This document shows positions 1-9,768 of a DNA stretch of 64,000 bases, in pieces (position 1 is the stretch's first letter; every line of letters begins with the position of its first letter). The stretch is taken from NCBI RefSeq assembly GCF_900299525.1, contig NZ_OMKA01000002.1:62001-126000 (forward strand), written 5' to 3'. The notes below the pieces were generated by a model. It was given only the letters and a program-made list of their open reading frames with translations. It ran no database searches and was not told where the DNA came from. The translations under genes and the position numbers were made by a program. Source of the DNA: Aquimarina sp. Aq78 (GTDB lineage Bacteria > Bacteroidota > Bacteroidia > Flavobacteriales > Flavobacteriaceae).

Positions 1-51
1 ATAGTAGGAAACTATGGAATTAAGGCAGTGAAAAGAATAGTTATAGAATAG
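1..51 (+). CDS. C-terminal end of an unidentified protein (partial)
   Basis: Frame 1 is open from the left edge to a TAG at 49-51 and encodes IVGNYGIKAVKRIVIE before the stop. A strong terminator hairpin begins 20 bp later, which is what one expects after the end of a real gene. Only 16 residues are visible, too few to name a family. The coding call rests on the open frame, plausible residue composition and the following terminator. Confidence 0.35.
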   Translation: MVGNYGIKAVKRIVIE

Positions 52-70
52 TTTTTTAATACATATTTGT

Positions 71-106
71 TTAAAGCCTGTTGATATGCCTTTCAACAGG
101 CTTTAA
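71..106 (+). terminator. Intrinsic terminator hairpin after the truncated left-edge gene
   Basis: Perfect 14-bp inverted repeat: TTAAAGCCTGTTGA at 71-84 pairs with TCAACAGGCTTTAA at 93-106 around an 8-nt loop. The A/T base of the stem is followed by AATTTAG. It lies between the left-edge gene fragment and the gene starting at 248, and could work in both directions. Confidence 0.75.
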
Positions 107-247
107 AATTTAGTGATAACTTAAATCTATTATTAATGGTATTTATGTAGCTCATTTATTAATGTCTATAATTTATCCTTAGCATAACGTTAAGGATATA
201 TGTGTTGTTAACATTTGAATTTTTAATCACACAAAACGAGATCAATA

Positions 248-1780
248 ATGAAAATTTTTAACAAGACTATTCTTATTTCCGCAGTTGTATTAGGACTCTT
301 TAGTGCATGTGATCCTGATGATTATCACGGTGGGGGAAATACTAATGAACTAACGTTCAGGAAAATTGGTGGATTTACCAATGGAACAGGAGATGAGGGA
401 TTTGCAGAGATTTCTGCTTTTGACCCACAAACAGATAAACTTTTTGTTGTAAATCCAAAAGAATCAGAACTTTCGGTTTGGGATATTTCTGATCCCGGCG
501 TACCTGTACAAGGAGTAGATATATCTTTGGTTGGTAATCCAAATAGTGTAGCTGTGAACAACGGAATGGTGGCTGTGGCTTTAGAAAATTCTTCAAACAA
601 ACAAGCCAACGGAACGATTGCAATTTACAATTCAGATTCACAAGAATTACTACATACCTATCCAGCAGGTGCGTTACCAGATATGGTATCTTTTAGTCCT
701 AATGGGAAATATATTGTAGTAGCAAATGAAGGAGAACCTAATGATTTGTATACAGATGACCCAGAAGGATCAATAACTATTATAGAGGTTGCTACCGGGC
801 AGGTTTCGAATCTAAGTTTTACGGCTTTTGATGGCCAAACTATTGGTAATGATTTTCGGGTTTTTGGACCAGGAGCATCTCTGGCGCAAGATGTAGAACC
901 AGAGTATGTTGCTATTTCTCATGATTCGAAAACAGCATATGTTACATTACAGGAAAATAACGGACTGGCAATCGTTAATCTGGAAACTAAAACGATTACT
1001 GATATTATCGGACTGGGAGTAAAAAATTATAGATTGACAAACAATCAAATAGATGCTAGTGATAAAGATGATATTATAGGAAATTTTCAAAATTGGCCGG
1101 TTTTTGGGTTTTATCACCCAGATGCAATAACGTATACTAAGATCAGAGGAGGGAGATACTTAATAACAGCAAATGAAGGAGATTCTAGAGATTACGATGG
1201 GTTTTCTGAAGAAAAGAGAGTAAAAGATCTTACACTTGATCCTGTTGCTTTTTCTGATGCAGCTACCTTACAATTAGATGAGAATTTGGGAAGACTAAAA
1301 ATCACTACTGCAAATGGAGATGTTGATGGTGATGGAGATTATGACATGATTTATACTTATGGCGGAAGATCATTTACGATATGGTCTACATCTGGAGCAG
1401 TTATTTATGACAGTGGAGATCAAATAGGAAAAACGATTTTTGATTTGGACCCGAGTGCTTTTAATACTAACGAAGGAAGTGCAGCCGATAAAAGATCTGA
1501 TGATAAAGGAGCAGAGCCAGAAGCTGTAGAAACCCTTAAAGTAGGTAGCAAAACACTGCTTTTTGTTGGGTTAGAGAGAACAGGCGGAGTTTTGGTGTAT
1601 GATATATCCAATCCCACTAATCCAAAATTTTTAGAATGGTTAAAGAATGAAACAGATATTTCTCCAGAAGGATTGATTGTAGTCGAAGCAGAAGATAGTC
1701 CAACAGAAAATGATTTGATAATAGTAACTAATGAAGTGTCTAATACGGTCGCTATTTATGAAATAAATAAAAAAGATTAA
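248..1780 (+). CDS. Choice-of-anchor I family lipoprotein (phytase/PhoX-like beta-propeller)
   Basis: 510-aa secreted protein. Residues 1-21 form a lipoprotein signal with lipobox LFSAC (Cys21), so it is probably membrane-anchored. The body is a repetitive beta-propeller-like fold of the choice-of-anchor I / esterase-like phytase type, with motifs such as ANEGEPND, the TANEGDSRDYDGFSEE stretch and VDGDGDYDMIYTYGGRS, typical of proteins often annotated as alkaline phosphatase-like or mesenchyme-specific glycoprotein domain proteins. No catalytic residues can be assigned with confidence. It stands alone between terminators, so it is probably monocistronic. The family is fairly sure; activity on phosphate esters is only inferred from relatives. 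Confidence 0.85.
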   Translation: MKIFNKTILISAVVLGLFSACDPDDYHGGGNTNELTFRKIGGFTNGTGDEGFAEISAFDPQTDKLFVVNPKESELSVWDISDPGVPVQGVDISLVGNPNSVAVNNGMVAVALENSSNKQANGTIAIYNSDSQELLHTYPAGALPDMVSFSPNGKYIVVANEGEPNDLYTDDPEGSITIIEVATGQVSNLSFTAFDGQTIGNDFRVFGPGASLAQDVEPEYVAISHDSKTAYVTLQENNGLAIVNLETKTITDIIGLGVKNYRLTNNQIDASDKDDIIGNFQNWPVFGFYHPDAITYTKIRGGRYLITANEGDSRDYDGFSEEKRVKDLTLDPVAFSDAATLQLDENLGRLKITTANGDVDGDGDYDMIYTYGGRSFTIWSTSGAVIYDSGDQIGKTIFDLDPSAFNTNEGSAADKRSDDKGAEPEAVETLKVGSKTLLFVGLERTGGVLVYDISNPTNPKFLEWLKNETDISPEGLIVVEAEDSPTENDLIIVTNEVSNTVAIYEINKKD

Positions 1781-1821
1781 ATTAATATCGATAGAAGAAT
1801 CCCTGTCATAATGCTGATGAG

Positions 1822-1843
1822 AGGCTAAAAAGCCTTGTTTTTT
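1822..1843 (+). terminator. Intrinsic terminator
   Basis: Short hairpin AGGCT (1822-1826), loop AAAA, AGCCT (1831-1835), followed by TGTTTTTT. It lies 42 bp after the stop of the choice-of-anchor lipoprotein gene in the correct orientation. Confidence 0.7.
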
Positions 1844-2027
1844 CACTAATAACAATAAAAACTTTGTTGTTTTACAGTAACCAACTTGACTACAATACGT
1901 GGTATATTTGACTAAGTAATTATTTCACTGACTGACTATCAATTATGAAAAGTTCCATCGGCCTGAAACATTGGCCTTTGGGCTTTTTATTTTTACTTTC
2001 TTTCCTATTGTTAATCAAATCAAAACA

Positions 2028-2062
2028 TTTGTAGTATTGCTAAAATAAAAAGTCTAATTTTG
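2028..2062 (+). promoter_or_regulatory. Bacteroidetes-type promoter of der
   Basis: TTTG at 2028-2031 (-33 box), a 23-bp spacer and TAATTTTG at 2055-2062, a perfect TAnnTTTG -7 box. The -7 box ends 23 bp before the der ATG, giving a leader of roughly 15-20 nt. Box spacing is the same as for the protease promoter at 13078-13112. Confidence 0.65.
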
Positions 2063-2085
2063 TGCAAAATTTAGAATAGATATCA

Positions 2086-3393
2086 ATGAGTGGTATAGTG
2101 GCAATTGTAGGAAGACCTAATGTTGGAAAGTCAACGTTCTTTAATCGATTAATTCAAAGAAGAGAGGCTATTGTAGATGCTGTTAGCGGGGTAACCCGTG
2201 ATCGACATTATGGAAAGAGTGATTGGAATGGAGTAGAGTTTTCATTGATTGATACAGGTGGTTATGTTGTGGGTAGTGATGATGTTTTTGAAGCCGAAAT
2301 CGATAAACAGGTAGAATTGGCTATCGATGAAGCAGACGCTATTATCTTTATGGTTGATGTAGAATCAGGAATAACAGGAATGGATCAGGATGTTGCTAAT
2401 CTGCTTCGTAAAGTAGATAAGCCTGTTTTTTTGGTTGTAAATAAGGTGGATAATGGACAGAGAGCTACAAATGCGGTAGAATTTTATAATTTAGGCCTTG
2501 GCGAATATTATACTATTGCCAGTATTAACGGAAGTGGTACAGGAGAACTTCTGGATGAGTTGGTAAAAGTACTGCCCGAAAAAGAAGAAGACGAATCTAG
2601 TGAATTACCACGATTTGCTGTAGTAGGAAGGCCTAATGCAGGGAAATCTTCTTTTATTAATGCTTTGATAGGTGAAGATAGATATATCGTTACCGATATT
2701 GCAGGAACTACCCGGGATGCAATTGATACTAAATATAATCGTTTTGGGTTCGAGTTTAACCTGGTAGATACTGCAGGAATACGACGTAAGTCTAAAGTGA
2801 AAGAAGATCTGGAATTTTATTCTGTAATGCGATCAGTTCGAGCGATTGAACATAGTGATGTTTGTTTAATAGTTTTGGATGCTACCAGAGGCTTTGACGG
2901 ACAAGTACAAAATATTTTTTGGCTAGCAGAGCGTAATCGTAAGGGAGTAGTGATCTTAGTTAATAAATGGGATCTTGTAGAAGATAAAGAGAATAATACC
3001 TTAAAAGATTTTGAAAAATATATACGTAAAGAAACAGAGCCATTTACCGATGTTCCTATTGTATTTATTTCAGCTTTAACAAAGCAACGTATATTTAAAG
3101 CTATCGAAACAGCTGTAGAGGTGTATAAAAACAGATCTAAGAAGATCAAAACCAGTGAGCTTAATGATGTTTTATTGCCGATAATTGAACGTAACCCACC
3201 GCCAGCCTATAAAGGTAAGTATGTGAAGATAAAGTATATTACGCAATTGCCAACACCACAACCTCAATTTGCATTTTTCTGTAATTTACCTCAGTATATA
3301 AGAGATCCATATAAACGATTTCTCGAAAACCAACTTCGTAAAGAGTTTGATTTTCATGGTGTTCCAGTTTCGGTGTATTTAAGGAAGAAGTAA
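2086..3393 (+). CDS. der: Ribosome biogenesis GTPase Der (EngA)
   Basis: 435-aa double-GTPase required for maturation of the 50S ribosomal subunit. Domain 1 has the P-loop GRPNVGKST (residues 9-17), DTGG and NKVD. Domain 2 starts near residue 178 with GRPNAGKSS (181-189), then DTAG and NKWD. A C-terminal KH-like domain covers about residues 350-435 ([15 protein letters not shown], ending SVYLRKK). Length and motif order match the family. It has its own promoter 24 bp upstream and is followed by a convergent gene after 38 bp. All GTP-binding residues appear intact. Confidence 0.97.
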   Translation: MSGIVAIVGRPNVGKSTFFNRLIQRREAIVDAVSGVTRDRHYGKSDWNGVEFSLIDTGGYVVGSDDVFEAEIDKQVELAIDEADAIIFMVDVESGITGMDQDVANLLRKVDKPVFLVVNKVDNGQRATNAVEFYNLGLGEYYTIASINGSGTGELLDELVKVLPEKEEDESSELPRFAVVGRPNAGKSSFINALIGEDRYIVTDIAGTTRDAIDTKYNRFGFEFNLVDTAGIRRKSKVKEDLEFYSVMRSVRAIEHSDVCLIVLDATRGFDGQVQNIFWLAERNRKGVVILVNKWDLVEDKENNTLKDFEKYIRKETEPFTDVPIVFISALTKQRIFKAIETAVEVYKNRSKKIKTSELNDVLLPIIERNPPPAYKGKYVKIKYITQLPTPQPQFAFFCNLPQYIRDPYKRFLENQLRKEFDFHGVPVSVYLRKK

Positions 3394-3431
3394 GAGAAGT
3401 AATTATTGTAATTAGATAATAAGATGACTTT

Positions 3432-3761
3432 TTATAGTTGTTCTTTGATTTTAAGCAATTGTCCTTTGATAGATTCTAGTTTTCTGATGATGTCAAAACT
3501 ATCTAATGCTTCTTGTTTTTGTTCTTTAAGATGAATTTTAGCACCTTCCAGAGTAAATCCACGCTCTTTTACAAGATGATAAATTAACTCGAGGTTCTTG
3601 ATGTCCTCTGGAGTAAATTTTCGATTGCCTTTAGCATTTTTTTTAGGCTTTATAATATCAAATTCCTTTTCCCAAAAGCGAATTAAAGAGGCGTTTACAT
3701 CAAAAGCATCGGCTACTTCACCAATACTGTAATACATTTTTTTTGGTAAGTCTACATACAT
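3432..3761 (-). CDS. MerR-family transcriptional regulator
   Basis: 109-aa DNA-binding protein with a MerR-type winged helix-turn-helix over roughly residues 10-80 (YYSIGEVADAFDVNASLIRFWEKEF, read in two pieces, then FTPEDIKNLELIYHLVKERGFTLEGAK) and a short C-terminal coiled coil. There is no effector-binding domain, as is usual for the small MerR proteins found beside M23 peptidase genes in Flavobacteriia. It is the last gene of a minus-strand trio; its start lies only 2 bp after the capA stop, so it is surely co-transcribed. Its targets are not visible. Confidence 0.88.
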   Translation of the reverse strand: MYVDLPKKMYYSIGEVADAFDVNASLIRFWEKEFDIIKPKKNAKGNRKFTPEDIKNLELIYHLVKERGFTLEGAKIHLKEQKQEALDSFDIIRKLESIKGQLLKIKEQL

Positions 3762-3763
3762 AC

Positions 3764-4873
3764 TTATTCTTTTTGTTGTGTAAAACTTCCATCATCTTCA
3801 AAAATAAGCTTACTTTCAGGGAAATCCTCTTCTGTTAATAATTTAATTTCCTTCAATGCTCTTTTTTTCTCATCAATAAATGGATATACTTCATCTATCT
3901 GCTTTGCAGAATGTAGCTTACCTTTAATGAAATTACCATCGGTATCAATCTCAATTTCTGCAATAGGAGCATATCCTTTAATGCCACTTAGATTAAACCG
4001 GGAGTAGGTACAGAAATTACCCAAACTGTATGCTATAAACTTATTTTTGTATACTTCAAAAGCTCTTGAAACATGTGGTCCATGTCCAATAATAATATCA
4101 GCACCTGCATCAATCATAGTATGTGCAAAACGATAAACATCACCACGATCTTCACCATAAAAACGTTCTGTTTTTCTGGGAACATGAGTGTATTTAAGGC
4201 CTTCTGCACCTCCATGAAAAGAAACAATCACGATATCTACCTTTTGTTTGAGTTCGGTTACGATTTTTTTAGCATTGGTTAAGTTATGAATTTTTATGCA
4301 ATCCTTGTTAGGGGCAAAAGCACAAAATCCATACGTGATACCATCTTTTTCAAAAATTGTTGAAGGTTGAGCAAATATTCCTGCATAAGCAATATTGTGC
4401 TTTTCGAGAGTTTTAGAAGTGTTCTTAATTCCTATTTCACCAAAATCACCAATATGATTATTAGCAATACTCATTACATCAAATCCTGTTTCTTCAAGAT
4501 ATTTTCCAAAATACTCTGGTGATCTAAACGAATAACATTTTGATGGGTCAGAACAGCGTTTAGCATTTTCTCCTTCATCAGTAAGCGTACCTTCTAAATT
4601 GCCAAAAAGTAAATCTGCTTGACTAAGTATAGTATTAACATCATCAAAAGGACCTTTACCTTCGGGAGGTAAATAACTATCATTAGGAAAATCGGTTCCC
4701 ATCATGATATCACCAACGGCCATGATTTTAATATATTTAGGTTTTGCTAATTTTTGTTGGGTGTTTTGGACTATTACGTACATCGAGTCCAGTACTTCTT
4801 TTGAATATTTTTGAGCTTGTATAGAAGAGCAAAAACCAAAAACGAAGACAATAAGAAATAGTTTACGCATCAA
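3764..4873 (-). CDS. CapA-family protein (PGA_cap metallophosphatase fold)
   Basis: 369-aa exported protein with a signal peptide (residues 1-20, cut after SSIQA). The rest is the calcineurin-like CapA/PgsA fold associated with poly-gamma-glutamate or capsule synthesis: VGDIMMG (53-59), GNLEGTL, ANNHIGDFG, SFHGGAEG and IGHGPHVSRAFEVY, which carry the metal-binding Asp, Asn and His residues. It starts 3 bp after the M23 peptidase and ends 2 bp before the merR-type gene, so the three form one operon. No pgsB/C homologues are in the window, so a role in cell-envelope polymer handling is more likely than poly-glutamate synthesis. Confidence 0.88.
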   Translation of the reverse strand: MMRKLFLIVFVFGFCSSIQAQKYSKEVLDSMYVIVQNTQQKLAKPKYIKIMAVGDIMMGTDFPNDSYLPPEGKGPFDDVNTILSQADLLFGNLEGTLTDEGENAKRCSDPSKCYSFRSPEYFGKYLEETGFDVMSIANNHIGDFGEIGIKNTSKTLEKHNIAYAGIFAQPSTIFEKDGITYGFCAFAPNKDCIKIHNLTNAKKIVTELKQKVDIVIVSFHGGAEGLKYTHVPRKTERFYGEDRGDVYRFAHTMIDAGADIIIGHGPHVSRAFEVYKNKFIAYSLGNFCTYSRFNLSGIKGYAPIAEIEIDTDGNFIKGKLHSAKQIDEVYPFIDEKKRALKEIKLLTEEDFPESKLIFEDDGSFTQQKE

Positions 4874-4876
4874 TAT

Positions 4877-5854
4877 TTAATCTAGAGTTTCATTAATAAG
4901 ATTAGAAGCTTTAAGCATTTGGCTAAACTCTTCAGAAGATAAACTTCCATAATAAAAATTACGAGGGTTAATACGTTCTCCATCTTTGAAAATCTCATAA
5001 TGTAGGTGGGGAGCAACAGATCTTCCTGTACTTCCTACATATCCAATAACATCTCCTCGTTTTACTTTCTGGCCTTTCTCTACATTATATTTACTTAGGT
5101 GTGCATATAAACTAACATAATTAAAGCCGTGATCAATGCGTATATGTTTTCCGTAACCAGAAGAATTAGCATCTGCACGGGTTACTACACCATTACCAGA
5201 GGCATAAACTGGGGTTCCTGTATTAGCCGAAAAATCCATTCCATAATGAAATTTTCTTGCTTTGGTAAAAGGATCACTTCTCCATCCATAACCAGATGCC
5301 ATACGTCTTAAATCCGAATTTTGTATAGGTTGTATAGCAGGAATTGTTGCTAACAGCTCTTCTTTTTTCTCTGCCAAAGATGCAATTTCATCAAGGGATT
5401 TTGATTGAACTACAATCTGTTTGGTCAATTTGTCGATACGTTCACTGCTTTCAACAATAATATCAGAATTTTCAAATCCTTCTAGACTCTTATACCTGTT
5501 CACACCACCAAATCCGGCATTACGTAATTCACCAGGAATAGGATTAGCTCCAAAATAAAGACGATATATATTATCGTCACGTTCTGCGATTTCTTTTAAA
5601 ATATTTTCATCACGCTTCAATCTTTGATTCATTAGATCATATTGAAGCTGCATGTTTTCAAGTTCTCTTTTATAGGCTTTTTCTTTAGGAGTCTCTAATT
5701 GGGGGATGTTAAGATAAATAAGGAGAAGGATAAAACCAGCTAAAAAAGAGCTAATAACTCCTAATGCGGCTATACCAAATTTACGCCCTTTCTTTTGCTC
5801 TATTCTTCGATAAGAAAGCGTCTCACTATCATAGTAATATTTAACCTTTGACAT
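4877..5854 (-). CDS. M23-family peptidoglycan metallopeptidase
   Basis: 325-aa cell-wall endopeptidase or amidase activator. It has a cytosolic head, one membrane helix (about residues 26-48), a coiled coil (about 55-165) and a C-terminal LytM/M23 domain (about 185-300). The zinc ligands are intact: HYGMD (His203, Asp207), AHLSK (His252) and PHLHYE (His285). The layout matches flavobacterial membrane-anchored M23 proteins with the peptidase in the periplasm. It is the first gene of the M23-CapA-MerR operon and diverges from alaS. A TATATTTG -7-like box lies on the minus strand at 5924-5931, without a clear -33 box. Confidence 0.93.
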   Translation of the reverse strand: MSKVKYYYDSETLSYRRIEQKKGRKFGIAALGVISSFLAGFILLLIYLNIPQLETPKEKAYKRELENMQLQYDLMNQRLKRDENILKEIAERDDNIYRLYFGANPIPGELRNAGFGGVNRYKSLEGFENSDIIVESSERIDKLTKQIVVQSKSLDEIASLAEKKEELLATIPAIQPIQNSDLRRMASGYGWRSDPFTKARKFHYGMDFSANTGTPVYASGNGVVTRADANSSGYGKHIRIDHGFNYVSLYAHLSKYNVEKGQKVKRGDVIGYVGSTGRSVAPHLHYEIFKDGERINPRNFYYGSLSSEEFSQMLKASNLINETLD

Positions 5855-5876
5855 AATCTAAAATATGCTATTTTTG
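5847..5876 (+). promoter_or_regulatory. Candidate promoter of alaS
   Basis: TTTG at 5847-5850 and TATTTTTG (TAnnTTTG) at 5869-5876 with an 18-bp spacer, shorter than the 20-23 bp of the other promoters here. It overlaps the first codons of the divergent M23 gene. If used, alaS has a leader of about 175 nt containing a small hairpin (GCAACAA at 5920-5926 with TTGTTGC at 5937-5943). Confidence 0.35.
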
Positions 5877-6059
5877 CAGGATATTAACCAATATGTGGTT
5901 TATAATAAACCAAGACATCGCAACAAATATAACAAATTGTTGCAAAGTCCGGAAAAAACTGACAAATATCGAATTAGAATCTTTTTTTAAAACAACGCAA
6001 AATATTGATCGCGATTGTATTAAGTGTTTTATTTCGAAAAATAGTAATAAATAGAATTC

Positions 6060-8690
6060 ATGAAATCCCAAGAAATAAGAAATCAATTTTTAGAGTTTTT
6101 TAAATCCAAAAAACATGGCATCGTGCCTTCTGCACCTATGGTGATAAAGGACGACCCTACTTTAATGTTTACTAATGCGGGGATGAACCAGTTTAAAGAA
6201 TTCTTTTTAGGTAATGGTATTCCAAAAAGTAATAGAATAACAGATACTCAAAAATGTTTGCGTGTAAGTGGTAAACATAATGATTTGGAAGAAGTAGGTA
6301 TGGATACCTATCACCATACCATGTTTGAAATGCTTGGGAATTGGAGTTTTGGAGATTATTTTAAAAAAGAAGCAATTCAATGGGCCTGGGAATTGTTGAC
6401 CGAAGTATACGGTATAGATAAAGAAATTCTTTATGTTTCTGTTTTCGAAGGAGCAAAAGATGAAAACCTGGATATGGATAAGGAAGCCTATGACCTCTGG
6501 ACAGCTATTGTTCCAGAAGAACGTATCATCATGGGGAATAAGAAAGACAATTTCTGGGAAATGGGGGATCAGGGACCATGTGGCCCTTGTTCTGAGATTC
6601 ATGTAGATATCCGTTCAGATGAGGAAAAAGCTAAAATTCCTGGTCGGGATTTGGTGAATATGGACCATCCACAAGTGGTAGAAATCTGGAACCTGGTTTT
6701 TATGCAGTATAATCGAAAAGCAGATGGGTCATTAGAGAAGTTACCAGCGCAACATGTAGATACCGGAATGGGATTCGAACGTTTATGTATGGTATTACAA
6801 GGAGTGAAGTCAAATTATGATACCGATGTTTTTACGCCTATAATTCGAGAAATTGAAACGATTACCAATTCTACATATGATAAAAATAGCTTACCAACCG
6901 ATGAGGATGGAAAAGTAAGTGTTGCAATTCGTGTTATTGCCGATCATGTAAGAGCTGTATCATTTTCTATTGCAGATGGCCAACTGCCCAGTAATACAGG
7001 AGCGGGATATGTGATCCGAAGAATTTTACGTAGGGCTATTCGATATGGCTTTACTTTTCTGGATACCAAAGAACCTTTTATCTATAAGTTGGTAGAAACA
7101 CTTAGCAAACAAATGAGTAAAGCTTTTCCTGAATTGAAAGCTCAGAAAAACTTAATCACTAATGTAATTAAAGAAGAAGAACAATCTTTTTTAAGAACAT
7201 TGGATCAGGGACTGGTATTGTTAGAAAATGTGATTAAGAATACCAAAGGAAATATAATCTCTGGAGAGAAAGCTTTCGAGCTGTATGATACTTTTGGTTT
7301 TCCGATTGATTTGACAGCTTTAATTTTGAGCGAGCAGGGATATGAATTAGATGAAAATGCATTTGAAGTAGAACTCCAAAAACAAAAAGATAGATCTAGA
7401 GCAGCATCACAAGTAACTGCCGGAGATTGGAAAATATTACTGGATAATACTACAGAAAACTTTATTGGATATGATCACCTTACAACAAATGTAAAGGTGA
7501 CCCGTTATCGCAAAGTAAATAGTAAAAAAGATGGAGAACTGTATCAGTTGGTATTTGATAAAACACCATTTTATCCTGAAGGAGGAGGACAGGTTGGAGA
7601 CAAAGGATACCTAGAAGTGCCTAATGGTGATGTTGTGTATATAATAGATACCAAGAAAGAAAATAATCTTATTATTCATTTTACTAAAAACTTGCCTAAG
7701 CATATAGATGAGATTTTGACAGCTGTAGTAGATGAAAAACAACGTTCAAGATCTGCTTCAAATCATACAGCAACACATTTGATGCATCAGGCATTGCGTA
7801 CAATTCTGGGGACTCATGTAGAACAAAAGGGATCGATGGTTCATAGTGGTAATTTGCGTTTTGATTTCTCTCATTTTGCTAAAATGACTACTGAAGAATT
7901 GAAAGAAGTTGAGCATTTTGTAAATGCGAGAATTCGCGAGCAGCTTCCATTAGAAGAACAACGCAATATTTCTTATGATCAGGCAATAACAGAAGGAGCT
8001 ATTGCATTATTTGGAGAAAAATATGGAGATACAGTAAGAGCAATACGATTTGGAGAATCTATGGAGCTTTGCGGAGGTACTCATGTAAAAAACACCAGTA
8101 GTATATGGCATTTTAAAATTGTATCAGAAAGTGCAATTGCAGCGGGGATTCGTAGGATTGAGGCAATTACCGGTGATGCAGCAAAAGAATACTTTACAAC
8201 TCAATCAGAAGCGTATGGAGAAGTAAAAGCAGTTCTTAAAACAAAGGACCCTTTAAAGACCATTGTATCATTACAAGAAGAAAACACAAGTCTGAAAAAA
8301 CAGATTGAAGCCCTTCTTAAGGATAAGGCCAAAAATCTGAAAGGAGATCTTAAATCAGAATTTGAAGATGTAAATGGGGTTAAATTTCTGGCTAAAAAAG
8401 TAGATTTAGATGCAGCAGGGATTAAAGACTTGTCATTCGAATTAGGAGGTGAACTTGAAAATATTGTAGTGCTTTTTGGATCGGACCAGAAAGGTAAGGC
8501 TTTGTTGTCATGCTATATTTCTAAGAATTTGGTAGATGAGAAAAAATTGAATGCAGGACAAATGGTTCGTGAACTTGGTAAGTATATTCAAGGCGGTGGC
8601 GGCGGACAGCCGTTTTTTGCTACAGCAGGAGGAAAGAACCCTGCAGGTATAGAAGAAGCATTAGATAATGCAAAACAATATTTGAAATAA
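6060..8690 (+). CDS. alaS: Alanine--tRNA ligase
   Basis: 876-aa class II aminoacyl-tRNA synthetase that charges tRNA-Ala. The N-terminal catalytic core begins [17 protein letters not shown] and contains [20 protein letters not shown] (motif 2 region). The editing domain carries the zinc-binding HTATH (His569, His573) and CGGTH (Cys671, His675) motifs. A C-terminal coiled coil and Gly-rich C-Ala domain end near [14 protein letters not shown]. Length is normal for bacteria. It diverges from the M23 operon across a 205-bp gap. Confidence 0.98.
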   Translation: MKSQEIRNQFLEFFKSKKHGIVPSAPMVIKDDPTLMFTNAGMNQFKEFFLGNGIPKSNRITDTQKCLRVSGKHNDLEEVGMDTYHHTMFEMLGNWSFGDYFKKEAIQWAWELLTEVYGIDKEILYVSVFEGAKDENLDMDKEAYDLWTAIVPEERIIMGNKKDNFWEMGDQGPCGPCSEIHVDIRSDEEKAKIPGRDLVNMDHPQVVEIWNLVFMQYNRKADGSLEKLPAQHVDTGMGFERLCMVLQGVKSNYDTDVFTPIIREIETITNSTYDKNSLPTDEDGKVSVAIRVIADHVRAVSFSIADGQLPSNTGAGYVIRRILRRAIRYGFTFLDTKEPFIYKLVETLSKQMSKAFPELKAQKNLITNVIKEEEQSFLRTLDQGLVLLENVIKNTKGNIISGEKAFELYDTFGFPIDLTALILSEQGYELDENAFEVELQKQKDRSRAASQVTAGDWKILLDNTTENFIGYDHLTTNVKVTRYRKVNSKKDGELYQLVFDKTPFYPEGGGQVGDKGYLEVPNGDVVYIIDTKKENNLIIHFTKNLPKHIDEILTAVVDEKQRSRSASNHTATHLMHQALRTILGTHVEQKGSMVHSGNLRFDFSHFAKMTTEELKEVEHFVNARIREQLPLEEQRNISYDQAITEGAIALFGEKYGDTVRAIRFGESMELCGGTHVKNTSSIWHFKIVSESAIAAGIRRIEAITGDAAKEYFTTQSEAYGEVKAVLKTKDPLKTIVSLQEENTSLKKQIEALLKDKAKNLKGDLKSEFEDVNGVKFLAKKVDLDAAGIKDLSFELGGELENIVVLFGSDQKGKALLSCYISKNLVDEKKLNAGQMVRELGKYIQGGGGGQPFFATAGGKNPAGIEEALDNAKQYLK

Positions 8691-8705
8691 TCTTAAATTA
8701 TAAAA

Positions 8706-8746
8706 CTCTCCCTCTTCCTCTATGGAAGGGGTTTGAGTAAGGAGAC
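8706..8746. repeat. Degenerate dispersed palindromic repeat
   Basis: The 58-bp gap between alaS and the GSCFA gene holds an imperfect palindrome, CTCcctCTTCC ... GGAAGgggtttGAG, of the CTCCCT...GGAGAGGG style that recurs between flavobacterial genes. The match is partial and I see no second full copy in the window. Confidence 0.35.
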
Positions 8747-8748
8747 TT

Positions 8749-9699
8749 ATGAACCTACACACCAAAATAACACTACAGTCTCAAGAACCAAAAATTGATT
8801 ATAATTCAGAACTTTTACTGCTAGGATCATGCTTTGCAGAAAACATTGGAGAGAAATTCGAATACTTTAAGTTTAAGAATAAGATCAATCCATTTGGGAT
8901 ATTATTTCATCCTAAGGCTATAGAAACATTTTTGTGGATGGCTACTCAGGGAGAAAAATATACCGATACCGATTTGTTTTATATCAATGAACAATGGCAC
9001 TGTTTTGATGCACATTCCTCTTTAAGCAATGCTGATCAAAATGTAGTATTGTCTAATTTAAATAATGCACTAACAGCTACAAGAGAGAATATTAAATCTG
9101 CGACACATATTTTTATCACTCTCGGTACTGCATGGGTATATCGATTAAAATCTCTGGATATGGTGGTAGCGAATTGCCATAAAATTCCGCAGCGAGAGTT
9201 TGAAAAAGAATTGTTATCTATAGATGAGATCAATCAATGCCTTCAAAATTGTATACATCTAGTTAAAGGTGTTAATCCATCTGCAGAAATTGTATTTACC
9301 GTTTCTCCTGTACGGCATAGTAAAGATGGGTTTGTAGAGAACAACAGAAGTAAATCTCATTTAATTACATCGGTACATCAAATTATTCATGAGAATAAAA
9401 ATCTAAGTTATTTTCCTTCTTATGAAATCATGATGGATGAACTTAGAGATTATCGATTTTATGATTTAGATATGATTCACCCTAGTAGTTTGGCCATCCA
9501 CTATATCTGGGAACGTTTTTCTGAAATTTGGATTTCTGAAAAGACTGCTCAAATCATGAATAGAGTTGAGGAAATCAAAAAAGGAATGATGCATAGGCCG
9601 TTTAATCCAAAAAGTGAGCAATATCTGTTGTTTTTGCAGAAGCTAGAAGCAAAAAAATATCAGCTATATAAAGAATATCCTCATATGATTTGGGGCTAA
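8749..9699 (+). CDS. GSCFA domain protein
   Basis: 316-aa protein named for its N-terminal LGSCFAE motif (Gly26-Ala30). The fold is related to SGNH/GDSL hydrolases, in which Ser27 would be the nucleophile; later blocks ITLGTAWVYR, FTVSPVRH and YFPSYEIMMDELRDYRFY, and the DMIHPSS block carrying the likely catalytic Asp/His, support this. No signal peptide is seen, so it is probably cytoplasmic. Its true substrate is unknown. It sits 58 bp after alaS and may be co-transcribed with it. Confidence 0.85.
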   Translation: MNLHTKITLQSQEPKIDYNSELLLLGSCFAENIGEKFEYFKFKNKINPFGILFHPKAIETFLWMATQGEKYTDTDLFYINEQWHCFDAHSSLSNADQNVVLSNLNNALTATRENIKSATHIFITLGTAWVYRLKSLDMVVANCHKIPQREFEKELLSIDEINQCLQNCIHLVKGVNPSAEIVFTVSPVRHSKDGFVENNRSKSHLITSVHQIIHENKNLSYFPSYEIMMDELRDYRFYDLDMIHPSSLAIHYIWERFSEIWISEKTAQIMNRVEEIKKGMMHRPFNPKSEQYLLFLQKLEAKKYQLYKEYPHMIWG

Positions 9700-9719
9700 A
9701 TAATTATTTATTTTTAAAA

Positions 9720-9760
9720 TAAAGGAGGTTGCTATATATATATTATAGCAACCTCCTTTA
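9720..9760. terminator. Bidirectional intrinsic terminator
   Basis: A 17-bp perfect inverted repeat (arms 9720-9736 and 9744-9760, core AAAGGAGGTTGCTATA) with a 7-nt loop. A/T runs on both sides let it act in both directions between the convergent GSCFA gene and the minus-strand lipoprotein gene. Confidence 0.85.
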
Positions 9761-9768
9761 TAATATGT

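Larger units (their letters stand above)
1781..2085. other. Intergenic region between the choice-of-anchor protein and der
   Basis: 305 bp without a convincing gene. It holds the terminator at 1822-1843 and the der promoter at 2028-2062. A 29-codon hydrophobic ORF (1945-2034) exists but overlaps the promoter and a GGCC-rich stretch, so I do not call it. Confidence 0.6.

Noticed and set aside
1945-2034. 29-codon hydrophobic ORF before der (MKSSIGLKHWPLGFLFLLSF...)
   Set aside because: It overlaps a GGCC-rich terminator-like stretch and the der -33 box, and has no conserved context I can show.
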